Assembly: GCF_014650555.1 (NCBI RefSeq) | Contig: NZ_BMVE01000004.1 | Location: 558,001-622,000 of the forward strand | Reading direction: 5' to 3' | From: Streptomyces goshikiensis | Lineage (GTDB): Bacteria > Actinomycetota > Actinomycetes > Streptomycetales > Streptomycetaceae | DNA length: 64,000 nt | In this document: in pieces, positions 7,135 to 15,686 of the stretch | Position numbering within the stretch: the first letter of the stretch is position 1 | Layout: each line of letters begins with the position of its first letter | Made by a program: the position numbers and the translations under genes | The notes under the pieces: generated by a model | What the model saw: only the letters and a program-made list of their open reading frames with translations | What the model was told of the DNA's origin: nothing | The model's database searches: none

Positions 7135-8985
7135 TCAGGCGGCGGCGACCTCGCGGTCCGACGGGGACGGGACGGCGCTCACGTGCGTGTGGGCGCAGGT
7201 ACGGACCGGCTTGGGCCGGCGGCGGCTCGCGAACAGGCGCGGCAGCGCCAGCGTCACGAAGCCCTCGGCCTGCATCGCGGCGAAGCCGATGCGGGGCAGG
7301 TCACGGGTGGTGCGGAAGACCACGAAGCGGGGCTCCCAGCGGGGCTTGAACTTCGCGTTGAACTTGTACAGCGATTCGATCTGGAACCAGCGCGAGAGGA
7401 ACACCAGCAGGCTGCGCCACATCCGCAGCACGGGGCCGGCGCCGATCTTCTCGCCGCGGGCGAGGGCCGAGCGGAACATCGCGAAGTTCAGCGAGACCTT
7501 CTCGATGCCCAGGGACGGCGACGCCTCCAGCGAGGCGACGATCAGCAGCTCGTTCATGCCGGGGTCGGCGGCGCGGTCGCGGCGCATCAGCTCCAGCGAC
7601 ATGCCGTCCTTGCCCCACGGGACGAAGTGCAGGACGGCCTTGAGGTCGCCGAACGGCGAGGTGTCGCCCTCCTCCACCCGGTGCGCGGTGGCGATGAAGC
7701 AGTCGCCGTCGCCCGGGTCGCCGACCCGGCCGAGCGCCATGGAGAACCCGCGCTCGGTGTCGGTGCCGCGCCACGCCGCGGCGGCGCCGCGCACCTGCTC
7801 CAGCTCGGTGTCGGTCAGCTCGCTGACCCGGCGGACCTTGGTGGTGTAGCCGTTGCGCTCGATGCGCTTCACCATTTGGCGGACATTGCGCATGGCGCGG
7901 CCCGAGAGGGAGAAGTCTTTGACATCGACAATCGCCTCGTCACCCAGCTCCAGGGCGTCCAGCCCCGTCTCGCGGGTCCAGACCTCGCCGCCGGTCTCGC
8001 TGCAGCCCATGACGGCCGGGGTCCAGGAGTGGGCCTTGGCCTCCTCCATGAACCGCTCGATGGCGCCGGGCCAGGCCTCGACGTCGCCGATCGGGTCGCC
8101 GGAGGCGAGCATCACGCCGGAGACGACGCGGTAGGTGACGGCCGCCTTGCCGCTGGGGGAGAAGACGACGGCCTTGTCGCGGCGGAGCGCGAAGTGGCCG
8201 AGGGAGTCGCGGCCGCCGTGGCGGGCCAGCAGCTCGCGCAGCTTGACCTCGTCGTCGGCGGTGAGCCGCGCGGCCGGGTGCTCGGGGCGGAACGCCAGGT
8301 AGATCGTGGTGAGCGCGGTCAGCATGCCGAGGGCGCCGAGCGAGTAGCCGACGATCCAGGAGACCCGGCCGGCGTAGTCGACGGGTCCCTCGAAGCCGAA
8401 GAGCCCGTAGACGACGTGGCTGATCTGCTCGTAGATGCCGGGGTTGCCGACGACCTTGCCCGGGTGGGAGTTGACGATCACCAGGCCGAGGCCGATGGAC
8501 CCGGCGCTCATCAGGACGAAGTTCGCGAGCGCCTTCCAGCGGCTGCGCGGGTCCGGCAGCGCCTTGAATTCACCCTGGTGGCGCAGCAGCAGCGCGAGGA
8601 GCACCGCCGCGATGACCACGCCGATGACCGAGTGCCGGTACGTGAACTGCGCCACGGCGCCGGCGGGCAGCAGCACCACGGCCGCGCGCCAGGCCCGCCG
8701 CTTGCGGCGCTTGAGGCCGTGCGCGAGCAGCAGCAGCAGGACGCCCGCGCTCAGCGCGAGGGCCGCCGCGAAGGGGCCGAGGGATCCGGGCAGCACCTCG
8801 GTGACCGCGTGGATCCTGCTGTGCCTGAACCGCGGGAACACCCCTGCCGCGATGTCCAGGAGACCGACGACCGTGACGGCCATCCCCACCAGGCCGGGCA
8901 CCGTCTCCGGTCGTGGTCCGCGCAAGATTCGCCCGGCCCGACTCGGAACCTGTCCGGACTTATCGCCATCTATCCTGCTAGACAT
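7135..8985 (-). CDS. Phosphatidylglycerol lysyltransferase-like (DUF2156/MprF-type) membrane protein
   Basis: A 616-residue protein. The N-terminal half holds about six to seven hydrophobic segments (for example GLVGMAVTVVGLLDIAAGVF and FAAALALSAGVLLLLLAHGL). The C-terminal half, about residues 260-560, is a GNAT-fold DUF2156 domain as in MprF and LysX, with NVRQMVKRIERNGYT, LELMRRDRAADPGMNELLI and LNFAMFRSALARGEKIGAGP. Family members move lysine or alanine from aminoacyl-tRNA to phosphatidylglycerol, changing membrane charge. There is no LysRS domain, so it is MprF-like rather than LysX-like. Substrate is unknown. It is divergent from the esterase at 9138 with a 152-base shared upstream region. 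Confidence 0.9.
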   Translation of the reverse strand: MSSRIDGDKSGQVPSRAGRILRGPRPETVPGLVGMAVTVVGLLDIAAGVFPRFRHSRIHAVTEVLPGSLGPFAAALALSAGVLLLLLAHGLKRRKRRAWRAAVVLLPAGAVAQFTYRHSVIGVVIAAVLLALLLRHQGEFKALPDPRSRWKALANFVLMSAGSIGLGLVIVNSHPGKVVGNPGIYEQISHVVYGLFGFEGPVDYAGRVSWIVGYSLGALGMLTALTTIYLAFRPEHPAARLTADDEVKLRELLARHGGRDSLGHFALRRDKAVVFSPSGKAAVTYRVVSGVMLASGDPIGDVEAWPGAIERFMEEAKAHSWTPAVMGCSETGGEVWTRETGLDALELGDEAIVDVKDFSLSGRAMRNVRQMVKRIERNGYTTKVRRVSELTDTELEQVRGAAAAWRGTDTERGFSMALGRVGDPGDGDCFIATAHRVEEGDTSPFGDLKAVLHFVPWGKDGMSLELMRRDRAADPGMNELLIVASLEASPSLGIEKVSLNFAMFRSALARGEKIGAGPVLRMWRSLLVFLSRWFQIESLYKFNAKFKPRWEPRFVVFRTTRDLPRIGFAAMQAEGFVTLALPRLFASRRRPKPVRTCAHTHVSAVPSPSDREVAAA

Positions 8986-9137
8986 CGCTTCCCGTTGCTC
9001 CGCGAGAGATCATGTGGCCGAAGGCCGCGACAGCCTCCGGAGTGTGGTGCGTCCCTTAGGACGACATCGGAGGGGAGCGGGTTCACTCTTCCGCCGAGAA
9101 AAACTCGTCCTGCCATCAGAAAGACGACTGACTGCTC

Positions 9138-10247
9138 ATGGGTCTCACCAGTAATACGGTTCTGGCGCTGGCCATCGTCGCCGGTGTGCTGCTGTTCGCG
9201 GCCACGGTCTGGTTCTGGCCAAAGCTTTCCGGCCGCACCTGGCGTGCCCTCGTCGGCCGGATCGGCCTCCTGCTGGTGACCCAGCTGGCGCTCTTCTCGG
9301 CCGTCGGTCTCGCGGCTAACAAGTCGTTCCTCTTCTATGGATCCTGGGCCGACCTGTTCGGTCAGGAGACGTCGATGGGCAAGGTCGTCGACCACTCGAT
9401 GAGCAGCGAGGACATCAAGGTCGTCGACAAGCAGAAGCTGGACGTGCCCGGTGGCGGCAAGCCGCAGGTCGGCGGACAGATCCTGAAGATTGCCATAACC
9501 GGGCAGAAGTCGAAGATAACGAGCCCCGGCTACGTGTGGCTGCCGCCGGAGTACTTCCAGCCCCAGCACAAGGACAAGAACTTCCCCGCGGCCGTCGTCC
9601 TGACGGGGTACCCGGGCACCGCCGAGAACCTGATCAAAGGGCTGAACTACCCGATGACGGCCTTCAAGCAGGCCAAGGCGGGCAAGATGAAGCCGATGAT
9701 CCTGGTGATGCTGCGGCCGACCGTCGCGCCGCCGCGCGACACCGAGTGCGTGGACATACCCGATGGCCCGCAGACCGAGACGTTCTTCGGGCAGGACCTG
9801 CCGAAGGCCATCCAGAGCACCTTCCGGGTCGGTGACAAGCCGCAGAACATGGGCTTCATCGGCAACTCCACCGGCGGCTACTGCGCCCTGAAGATCGCCA
9901 CGCACTACCCGCAGACCTTCGGCGCCGCCGCCGGCCTGTCCGCGTACTACGAGGCCCCGGACGACCCGACCACCGGAAATCTGTTCCACGGGGACGAGAA
10001 GCTGAAGAAGCGTGCCGACGTCCTGCACAGCGTCGCGAACAAGAAGCCGAGCGGTACGTCGTTCCTCGTCACCAGCAGCCAGAAGGGCGAGCCGAACCTC
10101 GGCGACACCAAGAAGTTCATCAAGAAGGTCAAGGGCCCGGACCGGGTGTCCTCGATCATCCTCGACAGCGGCGGCCACAACTTCAACACCTGGCGCCGCG
10201 AGATCGCCCCGATGCTGGTGTGGATGAGCGGCCGCATCCAGGCCTGA
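9138..10247 (+). CDS. Membrane-anchored esterase (PF00756, antigen 85-like fold)
   Basis: A 369-residue protein with two N-terminal hydrophobic segments (NTVLALAIVAGVLLFAATVWF and GRIGLLLVTQLALFSAVGLAA), then an alpha/beta-hydrolase domain. The nucleophile elbow is GNSTGGYCALKIA, and a C-terminal GGHNFNTWRRE gives the catalytic histidine. The oxyanion side is in VVLTGYPGTAENL. The family includes S-formylglutathione hydrolases, enterochelin esterases and mycolyltransferases; streptomycetes have no mycolates, so it is probably an extracellular esterase of unknown substrate. Divergence from an MprF-like enzyme suggests a lipid-related role. ATG 9138 has only a weak upstream purine run. Confidence 0.88.
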   Translation: MGLTSNTVLALAIVAGVLLFAATVWFWPKLSGRTWRALVGRIGLLLVTQLALFSAVGLAANKSFLFYGSWADLFGQETSMGKVVDHSMSSEDIKVVDKQKLDVPGGGKPQVGGQILKIAITGQKSKITSPGYVWLPPEYFQPQHKDKNFPAAVVLTGYPGTAENLIKGLNYPMTAFKQAKAGKMKPMILVMLRPTVAPPRDTECVDIPDGPQTETFFGQDLPKAIQSTFRVGDKPQNMGFIGNSTGGYCALKIATHYPQTFGAAAGLSAYYEAPDDPTTGNLFHGDEKLKKRADVLHSVANKKPSGTSFLVTSSQKGEPNLGDTKKFIKKVKGPDRVSSIILDSGGHNFNTWRREIAPMLVWMSGRIQA

Positions 10248-10252
10248 CCGCC

Positions 10253-10271
10253 GGCGCCCCTGCGGCGCCGT
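10253..10271. terminator. Short bidirectional hairpin between convergent genes
   Basis: A seven-base-pair GC stem (10253-10259 with 10265-10271) around a five-base loop fills the 26 bases between the esterase stop and the stop of the convergent ABC ATPase. Weak by length, but well placed. Confidence 0.5.
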
Positions 10272-10273
10272 AC

Positions 10274-11236
10274 CTACGCCTCCTGCAGCTGGGCCCGGCG
10301 CAGCGCCCGGTGCACCCCCTCCGGGGTGAGTACGCCGACCAGCGCGCCGGTGTCCGGATCCTTGACCCCGATCCGGCCGGAGTCCTCCCGCAGCAGCAGC
10401 GCGAGCGCCTCGCGCAGACTCGCCCCCAGCGCCACTTCGGCGGTGGGGGCCTTTCCGTCCGCCGCCTCCACGTCGGCCGGCGCCACCGCGGTGACCGCGA
10501 GGTGCTTGAGCCCCCGGTCCGCGCCGACGAACCCCGCGACGTACTCGGTGGCCGGCGCGGCCAGCACCGCCGCCGGGCGGGCGAACTGCTCGATGGTGCC
10601 GTTCCCGTAGACGGCGATGCGGTCGCCGAGCCGGATGGCCTCCTCCAGGTCGTGCGTGACGAGCAGGATCGTCTTGCGCACCGTCTTCTGGAGGGTGAGG
10701 AACTCGTTCTGGAGGCGTTCGCGGACCACCGGGTCCACCGCCCCGAACGGTTCGTCCATCAGCAGCACCGGCGGGTCCGCGGCGAGCGCGCGGGCCACGC
10801 CGACGCGCTGGCGCTGCCCGCCGGACAGCTGCTCCGGGTACCGGCCCCCGTAGACGGCCGGGTCCAGGCCGACGAGTTCGAGCAGCTCGGCCGCCCGCGC
10901 GCGGGCCTTGGCCTTGGGGGTGCCGATCAGCTGCGGGACGGTCGCCGTGTTCTCCAGCACCGTCTTGTGGGGGAACAGCCCGACCTGCTGGATCACGTAC
11001 CCGATGCGGCGGCGCAGCTCGACCGGATCGGCGGCGGCGATGTCCTCGCCGCCGAGGAGGATCCGCCCGGAGGTCGGCTCGATCAGCCGGTTGACCATCT
11101 TCATCGTGGTCGTCTTGCCGCAGCCGGACGGGCCCACGAGCGTGACCAGCTCACCCTCGGCGACCTCGAAGTCCAGGTCCTCGACGGCGGTCGTCCCATC
11201 GGGGTAGCGCTTGGTCACATGCTCGAATCGGATCAC
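10274..11236 (-). CDS. Osmoprotectant (betaine/choline-type) ABC transporter ATPase
   Basis: A 320-residue OpuCA/ProV-type ATPase. Walker A GPSGCGKTTTMKMVNRL (about 35-51), Q-loop YVIQQVGLFPH, ABC signature LSGGQRQRVGVARAL, Walker B VLLMDEPFGAVD and H-loop THD are all intact. After residue 240 lies one CBS-like segment (REALALLLREDSGRIGVKDPDTGALVGVL), shorter than the CBS pair of OpuA that senses ionic strength. It is divergent from the two permeases and binding protein at 11380-13903, so the transporter is encoded on both strands around a shared 143-base promoter region. Confidence 0.93.
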   Translation of the reverse strand: MIRFEHVTKRYPDGTTAVEDLDFEVAEGELVTLVGPSGCGKTTTMKMVNRLIEPTSGRILLGGEDIAAADPVELRRRIGYVIQQVGLFPHKTVLENTATVPQLIGTPKAKARARAAELLELVGLDPAVYGGRYPEQLSGGQRQRVGVARALAADPPVLLMDEPFGAVDPVVRERLQNEFLTLQKTVRKTILLVTHDLEEAIRLGDRIAVYGNGTIEQFARPAAVLAAPATEYVAGFVGADRGLKHLAVTAVAPADVEAADGKAPTAEVALGASLREALALLLREDSGRIGVKDPDTGALVGVLTPEGVHRALRRAQLQEA

Positions 11237-11379
11237 AGCCCCACTCTTTCACCAGTTTTGTAAAGGCAGTGTTGCCCCCCTGCGAAGGATTCAGGCCAAT
11301 GTCGGTGCCGGGGGTTAGGGTCGGGTTCGATCGCGAGTTTTTCGTGCAGACGTATGTTCGGTGACAGGGGGTGAGGGGC

Positions 11380-12174
11380 ATGGCGGGGCAAAGCTGCCTG
11401 GTGGCGAACGACTGGATCTGCTGGGAGTACGTCACCTCCCGCTCCCGGGAACTCACCGACGCCACCGTCGAGCATGTCTGGATCACGGGCATATCGGTGC
11501 TGATCGGCCTGATCGTGGCGGTCCCGCTCGCGCTGCTGGCCCGCCGCGGCCGCCGCTGGGCGGCCCCCGTGCTGGGCCTGACCACCCTGCTCTACACGAT
11601 TCCCTCGCTCGCCATGTTCTCGCTGCTGCTGCCGCTGTTCGGCCTGTCGGCGTCGCTGGTGGTGACCGGGCTGGTGCTCTACTCGCTGACCATCCTGGTC
11701 CGCAATGTGCTGGCCGGCCTGGAGGCGGTCCCCGAGGACGTACGGGAGGCCGCGCGCGGCATGGGGTACGGGCCCCGGCGGCTGCTGTGGCAGGTGGAGA
11801 TGCCGCTGGCGCTGCCCTCGGTGCTCGCCGGGATCCGGATCGCCACCGTCTCCACGATCGCGCTGACCACCATCGGCTCCATCGTCGGCAAGGGCGGCCT
11901 GGGGAACCTGATCGCCCCCGCCGTGAGCAGTTCCTTCAAGGCCCAGGTGCTCACCGCCTCGGTGCTGTGCGTGCTGCTCGCGCTGGCCGCGGACCTGCTG
12001 CTGCTCGGCGTGGAGCGGCTGCTCACCCCGTGGACGCGGGCGACGCGCGCGCCGCGGCGCGCGGGCCGGGTGGCGGGCCGGGCTGCGGACAGGGCTGCGG
12101 ACCCGGCGCGGGCCGGGGCGGCGGTCGCGTCCGGCGCGTCCGGCGCGTCCGGCGCGTCCGGCAAGGGGGCTTGA
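11380..12174 (+). CDS. Osmoprotectant ABC transporter permease (OpuCB-like)
   Basis: A 264-residue inner-membrane permease with five or six hydrophobic segments and the EAA loop EAARGMGYGPRRLLWQVEMPLALP that docks the ATPase. The segment STIALTTIGSIVGKGGLGNLI is typical of the OpuC/ProW family. The C terminus is an Arg/Ala-rich cytoplasmic tail ending in four repeats of a nine-base unit. I start at ATG 11380, nine bases after GTG 11371, because AGGGGG at 11366-11371 is well spaced for it; GTG 11371 is possible. The second permease follows after four bases. Confidence 0.92.
   Translation: MAGQSCLVANDWICWEYVTSRSRELTDATVEHVWITGISVLIGLIVAVPLALLARRGRRWAAPVLGLTTLLYTIPSLAMFSLLLPLFGLSASLVVTGLVLYSLTILVRNVLAGLEAVPEDVREAARGMGYGPRRLLWQVEMPLALPSVLAGIRIATVSTIALTTIGSIVGKGGLGNLIAPAVSSSFKAQVLTASVLCVLLALAADLLLLGVERLLTPWTRATRAPRRAGRVAGRAADRAADPARAGAAVASGASGASGASGKGA
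12127..12162 (+). repeat. Four tandem 9-bp repeats inside the permease gene
   Basis: GCGTCCGGC occurs four times in a row at 12127-12162, encoding ASG ASG ASG ASG at the end of the permease tail. Nine-base unit changes keep the frame, so copy number could vary among strains without inactivating the gene. Confidence 0.9.
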
Positions 12175-12178
12175 GGGC

Positions 12179-12853
12179 ATGGACGTACTGAGCGGGGCCT
12201 GGGACTGGCTGGCCGACGGAGCCAACTGGGCCGGGGAGAACGGCGTCTGGCACCGGCTCGCCGAGCACGTCTACGTGAGCGGCGTGGCCCTGGCGATCGC
12301 CTGCGCGCTCGCGCTGCCCGTCGGTCTGTGGCTCGGGCACCTCGGCAAGGGCGGCGCCCTCGCGGTGAACATCTCCAACGTGGGCCGGGCGATCCCCGTC
12401 TTCGCGGTGCTGGCGCTGTTCATGGTCTCCCCGCTGCGCGGCTGGGGCAACGTACCGACGATCGTCGCGCTGGTCCTGTTCGCCCTGCCGCCCCTGCTGA
12501 CCAACGCGTACGTGGGCATGCGGGAGGTGGACCGCTCCGTGGTCGAGGCCGCCCGGGGCATGGGCATGTCGGGCGGCCAGCTGTTCCTGCGGGTGGAGCT
12601 GCCGCTCGCGCGCGCCCTGGTGATGACGGGCGTGCGCTCGGCGGCCGTCCAGGTCATCGCCACGGCCACGATCGCGGCGATGGTCGGCCAGGGCGGCCTG
12701 GGCCGGATCATCACCGCCGGGTTCAACACGTACAACACGGCGCAGGTCTTCGCGGGCGCGCTGCTGGTGGCGCTGCTGGCCCTGGTGGTGGAGGGCGCGC
12801 TGGTGGCGGCGGACCGGCTGCTGCCGCGGCGCCCGGCGCCGGCGGACCGCTGA
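12179..12853 (+). CDS. Osmoprotectant ABC transporter permease (OpuCD-like)
   Basis: A 224-residue second permease of the same transporter. It has the EAA loop VEAARGMGMSGGQLFLRVELPLARAL and the family segment ATIAAMVGQGGLGRIITAGFN, with about five membrane segments. It starts four bases after the preceding stop (GAGGGC just before ATG 12179), so translation is probably coupled. The two permeases are about as similar as expected for an OpuCB/OpuCD heterodimer. Confidence 0.92.
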   Translation: MDVLSGAWDWLADGANWAGENGVWHRLAEHVYVSGVALAIACALALPVGLWLGHLGKGGALAVNISNVGRAIPVFAVLALFMVSPLRGWGNVPTIVALVLFALPPLLTNAYVGMREVDRSVVEAARGMGMSGGQLFLRVELPLARALVMTGVRSAAVQVIATATIAAMVGQGGLGRIITAGFNTYNTAQVFAGALLVALLALVVEGALVAADRLLPRRPAPADR

Positions 12854-12913
12854 GCTCTCTCCTCCCTCTCCATCCGTTTTCGTCCCTTTCCGTCCCTTGA
12901 ATCTGGAGTGACC

Positions 12914-13903
12914 ATGAGCAAGTCCACGCGTGTCCTCGGCGCGGCACTGGGTGCGGTGGCCCTGACGGCTTCGCTGACCGCGTGCGGCGGCGACAGCCTG
13001 GAGAAGTCCAAGGACGGCGGCTCGACCTCCTCGTCCGCCGGGGCCTCCGGCGGCGCCAAGGGCAAGCTGGTGATCGGCGCGGCCGGCTTCACCGAGTCCA
13101 ACGTGCTGGCGGAGCTCTACGCGCAGCTGCTCGGGGACGCCGGATACGGCACCTCGATCACCACCGTCAGCAACCGCGAGCTGTACGAACCCTCGCTGGA
13201 GAAGGGCGAGATCGACGTCGTCCCGGAGTACGCGGCCACCCTCGCGGAATTCCTCAACGCCAAGGTGAACGGCCCGAAGGCCCCCGAGGAGAAGCCGGTC
13301 GCCTCCAGCGACCCGGCGGCGACGGTGGCGGCGCTGGAGAAGCTCGCCGCCCCGCTCGGCCTGAAGGCCCTGCCGGTGGGCGCGGCCGTCGACCAGAACG
13401 CCTTCGCGGTCAGCAAGGACTTCGCTGCGAAGAACAACCTGAAGACCCTGTCCGACCTCGGCAAGTCCGGCCTGAAGGTGAAGATCGCGGCGGGCGACGA
13501 GTGCGCCGTACGGCCCTTCTGCGCCCCCGGGTTGAAGAAGGCGTACGGGATCGACGTCTCCGGCATCGACCCCAAGGGCGTCGGCACCCCCCAGGCGAAG
13601 CAGGCGGTCAAGGACGGCGCGGACCAGCTGGTGCTGACCACGACCACGGACGCCACCCTCGACAGCTTCGGCCTGGTCCTGCTGGAGGACGACAAGAAGC
13701 TCCAGAACGCCGACAACGTCCTGCCGGTGGTCAACGCCAAGGACGCGGGCGCCCCGGAGGTCGCGGCCGCCCTGGACAAGCTGACCAAGGTGCTCACGAC
13801 GGCCGATCTCGCCGACCTCAACCGCAAGGTCGACGCGGAGCGCGCGAAGCCCGCGGACGTCGCGAAGGCCTATCTGGCGTCCAAGGGACTCATCAAGAAG
13901 TAG
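12914..13903 (+). CDS. Osmoprotectant ABC transporter substrate-binding lipoprotein
   Basis: A 329-residue secreted lipoprotein. The signal peptide ends in the lipobox LTAC with the acylated cysteine near residue 25, followed by a Ser/Gly linker and an OpuAC/ProX domain (KLVIGAAGFTESNVLAELYAQLL, VSNRELYEPSLEKGEIDVVPEYAATL, GVGTPQAKQAVKDG, FGLVLLEDD). It captures glycine betaine, choline or similar quaternary amines; the aromatic cage cannot be assigned by eye. ATG 12914 is preferred to GTG 12908 because GGAG lies five bases upstream. A hairpin follows the gene and ends the operon. Confidence 0.92.
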   Translation: MSKSTRVLGAALGAVALTASLTACGGDSLEKSKDGGSTSSSAGASGGAKGKLVIGAAGFTESNVLAELYAQLLGDAGYGTSITTVSNRELYEPSLEKGEIDVVPEYAATLAEFLNAKVNGPKAPEEKPVASSDPAATVAALEKLAAPLGLKALPVGAAVDQNAFAVSKDFAAKNNLKTLSDLGKSGLKVKIAAGDECAVRPFCAPGLKKAYGIDVSGIDPKGVGTPQAKQAVKDGADQLVLTTTTDATLDSFGLVLLEDDKKLQNADNVLPVVNAKDAGAPEVAAALDKLTKVLTTADLADLNRKVDAERAKPADVAKAYLASKGLIKK

Positions 13904-13930
13904 CGGTGGCGCGGTTGGTGCGGAAATGAC

Positions 13931-13969
13931 GGGTAACTGCCCGGCAAGAGATTGCCGGGCGGCTACCCC
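13931..13969 (+). terminator. Hairpin terminator after the binding-protein gene
   Basis: A nine-bp perfect stem (13939-13947 with 13952-13960, loop GAGA) is extended by an outer GGGTA/TACCC pairing at 13931-13935 and 13965-13969. It stands 27 bases after the stop codon. Confidence 0.75.
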
Positions 13970-14001
13970 ACACCCCGCCCACGCCCTGTAAATTTCAGGC
14001 C

Positions 14002-14967
14002 ATGCCCCGTGGACGCCACCGCAATCCCGAACCCCTGCACCGGCTGCTCACGCCGACGACCGTCGCCGGTGTCTCCGTCGCCGGTGCCGCCGCGGCCTGG
14101 CTGCCGGCGGAACCCCTCCCGTTGCGCATCCTCGTGGCCCTCACGGCGGCCGCGGGCGTGGCCGGCGCCTTCGTCATGCGGTCCTGGGACCGCGCGGCCG
14201 GCCGCCGGGTGGCGGAGCTGGCCCGCGAGCGCGTCAAGGACGAGTGGAAGACCGAAGAACGCATAGCCGAGCTGGAGTCCGACCTCGAAGAGGCCCGGGT
14301 GATGCGCGCCAGGCTCGACACCAAGCTGCGCGCCAAGCGGGTCGAGCTCGCCGCTCTGCGCGGGGAGCACGCCGCGCTGCTGCGCCGGTACGCGACCGCC
14401 GAGACCGAGCGGGCGAGCGCCCTGGAGCGGCGCCGGCTGCTGGCCATCGAGGCCTCCGCGGCCCCGTCCGGTTCCGGTTCCGGGTCCGGGCCGAGGGAGC
14501 TCGCGCCGGTCACCGAGGAGCGCACCTCGGCCGGCGCGCCGACCGCCGTCGGCTACGCCCGGGCCAACGTGGCCATGTCGGCGCTGGTCCGCAAGGCGGA
14601 GGTGACGCACTCCCGCCCGGCGGCCGCCGCGGTGCCGGCCCGCCGCCCGGCCGCGACGATGGCCCCGTACTCGCCTCCGCGCCGGACGGCCTCGCGCGTC
14701 GAGGGCGGCTTCGACTTCTTCGGCACCAAGAACGCGGAGCAGGCCCGCGCCGTGATCGAGGCCGTGCAGAACGAGGACCTGGCCGACGTGGTGGGCGCCG
14801 AGGTGCTCGCGGTCCACAAGGCGGAGTCCGCCCAGGGCGGCCCGGCCGAGCCGGAGTTCAAGCGGGCGACGCCGGAGCAGCGCGCGGTGGGCCAGGTCAT
14901 CGACCTGACGGCCCACGACGAGACCGAGCCGATCGACGTGGTGCGGCTGCGCACCGCGATCTCGTAG
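14002..14967 (+). CDS. Hypothetical membrane protein with coiled coil
   Basis: A 321-residue protein I cannot name. It has two hydrophobic segments at about 19-35 and 42-58, then a charged coiled coil at about 70-150 (AELARERVKDEWKTEERIAELESDLEEARVM and on), a Ser/Gly linker, a Pro/Ala-rich region and a C-terminal part containing GGFDFFGTKNAEQARAVIEAVQNEDL. The arrangement is that of a membrane-anchored scaffold, with most of the protein on one side. ATG 14002 follows the terminator of the ABC operon. Convergent with a small membrane protein seven bases further on. Confidence 0.8.
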   Translation: MPRGRHRNPEPLHRLLTPTTVAGVSVAGAAAAWLPAEPLPLRILVALTAAAGVAGAFVMRSWDRAAGRRVAELARERVKDEWKTEERIAELESDLEEARVMRARLDTKLRAKRVELAALRGEHAALLRRYATAETERASALERRRLLAIEASAAPSGSGSGSGPRELAPVTEERTSAGAPTAVGYARANVAMSALVRKAEVTHSRPAAAAVPARRPAATMAPYSPPRRTASRVEGGFDFFGTKNAEQARAVIEAVQNEDLADVVGAEVLAVHKAESAQGGPAEPEFKRATPEQRAVGQVIDLTAHDETEPIDVVRLRTAIS

Positions 14968-14974
14968 GCGGGGC

Positions 14975-15295
14975 TCAGGGGTACGCGAGGACCAGGCCCG
15001 CCGCCATCGTCTCCAGCAGGATCTGAACGGCGAGCGCGGGCCTGGCCGCGACCTCCGGGGCGGCCAGGGCCGCCACCATGGCCGCCAGCGCGACGCCGAG
15101 CAGCGCCCAGAACGCGACCCCCGGGAACGGCGTACAGCCGCCGTAGACCAGGCACCGCGAGCCCGTCTCCGTGCTCAGGACCGCGATCTTCGCGAGGACC
15201 AGGGCGGGCAGGAGCAGCACGGCGCAGACCACCGCGCAGACGCGGGTCCCCGACCGGGGTGCGCGGGGCTGTGGGGTGGAGTGGTTCCAGGACAT
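14975..15295 (-). CDS. Small hypothetical membrane protein
   Basis: A 106-residue protein with three hydrophobic segments: TRVCAVVCAVLLLPALVLAK, FWALLGVALAAMVAALAA and the C-terminal ALAVQILLETMAAGLVLAYP. A CLVYGGC pair of cysteines lies between the first two, possibly a disulfide on the outside. No family recognised. Start ATG 15295 is the only good candidate in frame. Its coding bias fits its neighbours. Confidence 0.65.
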   Translation of the reverse strand: MSWNHSTPQPRAPRSGTRVCAVVCAVLLLPALVLAKIAVLSTETGSRCLVYGGCTPFPGVAFWALLGVALAAMVAALAAPEVAARPALAVQILLETMAAGLVLAYP

Positions 15296-15371
15296 GCGGC
15301 GATCCTCGCCCGCCCCGGCCGTCCGGGCATCCGCGCGGCTACTCAGCCGCGCCCGCCCGCGTACTCACCGC

Positions 15372-15413
15372 GCGGCCCCGGCGAGGCGGCCCCGGCGAGG
15401 CGGCCCCGGCAAG
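15372..15413. repeat. Three tandem 14-bp repeats between genes
   Basis: GCGGCCCCGGCGAG occurs at 15372-15385 and 15386-15399 and with one change (A for G) at 15400-15413, followed by a partial unit. It sits in the 140-base gap between two minus-strand genes and is not part of a recognisable ORF. Confidence 0.85.
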
Positions 15414-15435
15414 GCGGCCGCGGCGGGGCGCGGCC

Positions 15436-15645
15436 TCAGAACAGCGGCAGCTGGCCCGGCAGGGCGGGCAGGACGAAGCCGTCCAGGGTCGGCGCGCTCG
15501 CGCCGAGGACCACGCGCGCCCGGGAGCCGGGGCAGGAGACCAGTTCGCGGCGGCCGCCCGGCGGGTCGTGGCGGGCGATCCGGCCGGCGGTCACGGCGCA
15601 GTCGCGGCCGCAGGAGGGGCAGGCCCGTCGGGGGGAGTGGGACAT
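15436..15645 (-). CDS. Small zinc-ribbon-like hypothetical protein
   Basis: A 69-residue protein with CPSCGRDC near the N terminus and a further cysteine in LVSCPGS, suggesting a small metal-binding knuckle, followed by HDPPGGRR and a hydrophobic C terminus. The start ATG 15645 follows GGGGGC. It lies 41 bases beyond the stop of nuoD on the same strand. I do not recognise the family. Metal binding is inference from cysteine spacing only. Confidence 0.6.
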   Translation of the reverse strand: MSHSPRRACPSCGRDCAVTAGRIARHDPPGGRRELVSCPGSRARVVLGASAPTLDGFVLPALPGQLPLF

Positions 15646-15686
15646 GCCCCCAGTCTGCCCTGTCGCACCGACAGCGACAGCGGGCG

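Noticed and set aside
12127..12162. CRISPR-like or regulatory direct repeats
   Set aside because: The four nine-base units are contiguous, in frame and code for Ala-Ser-Gly; no spacers.
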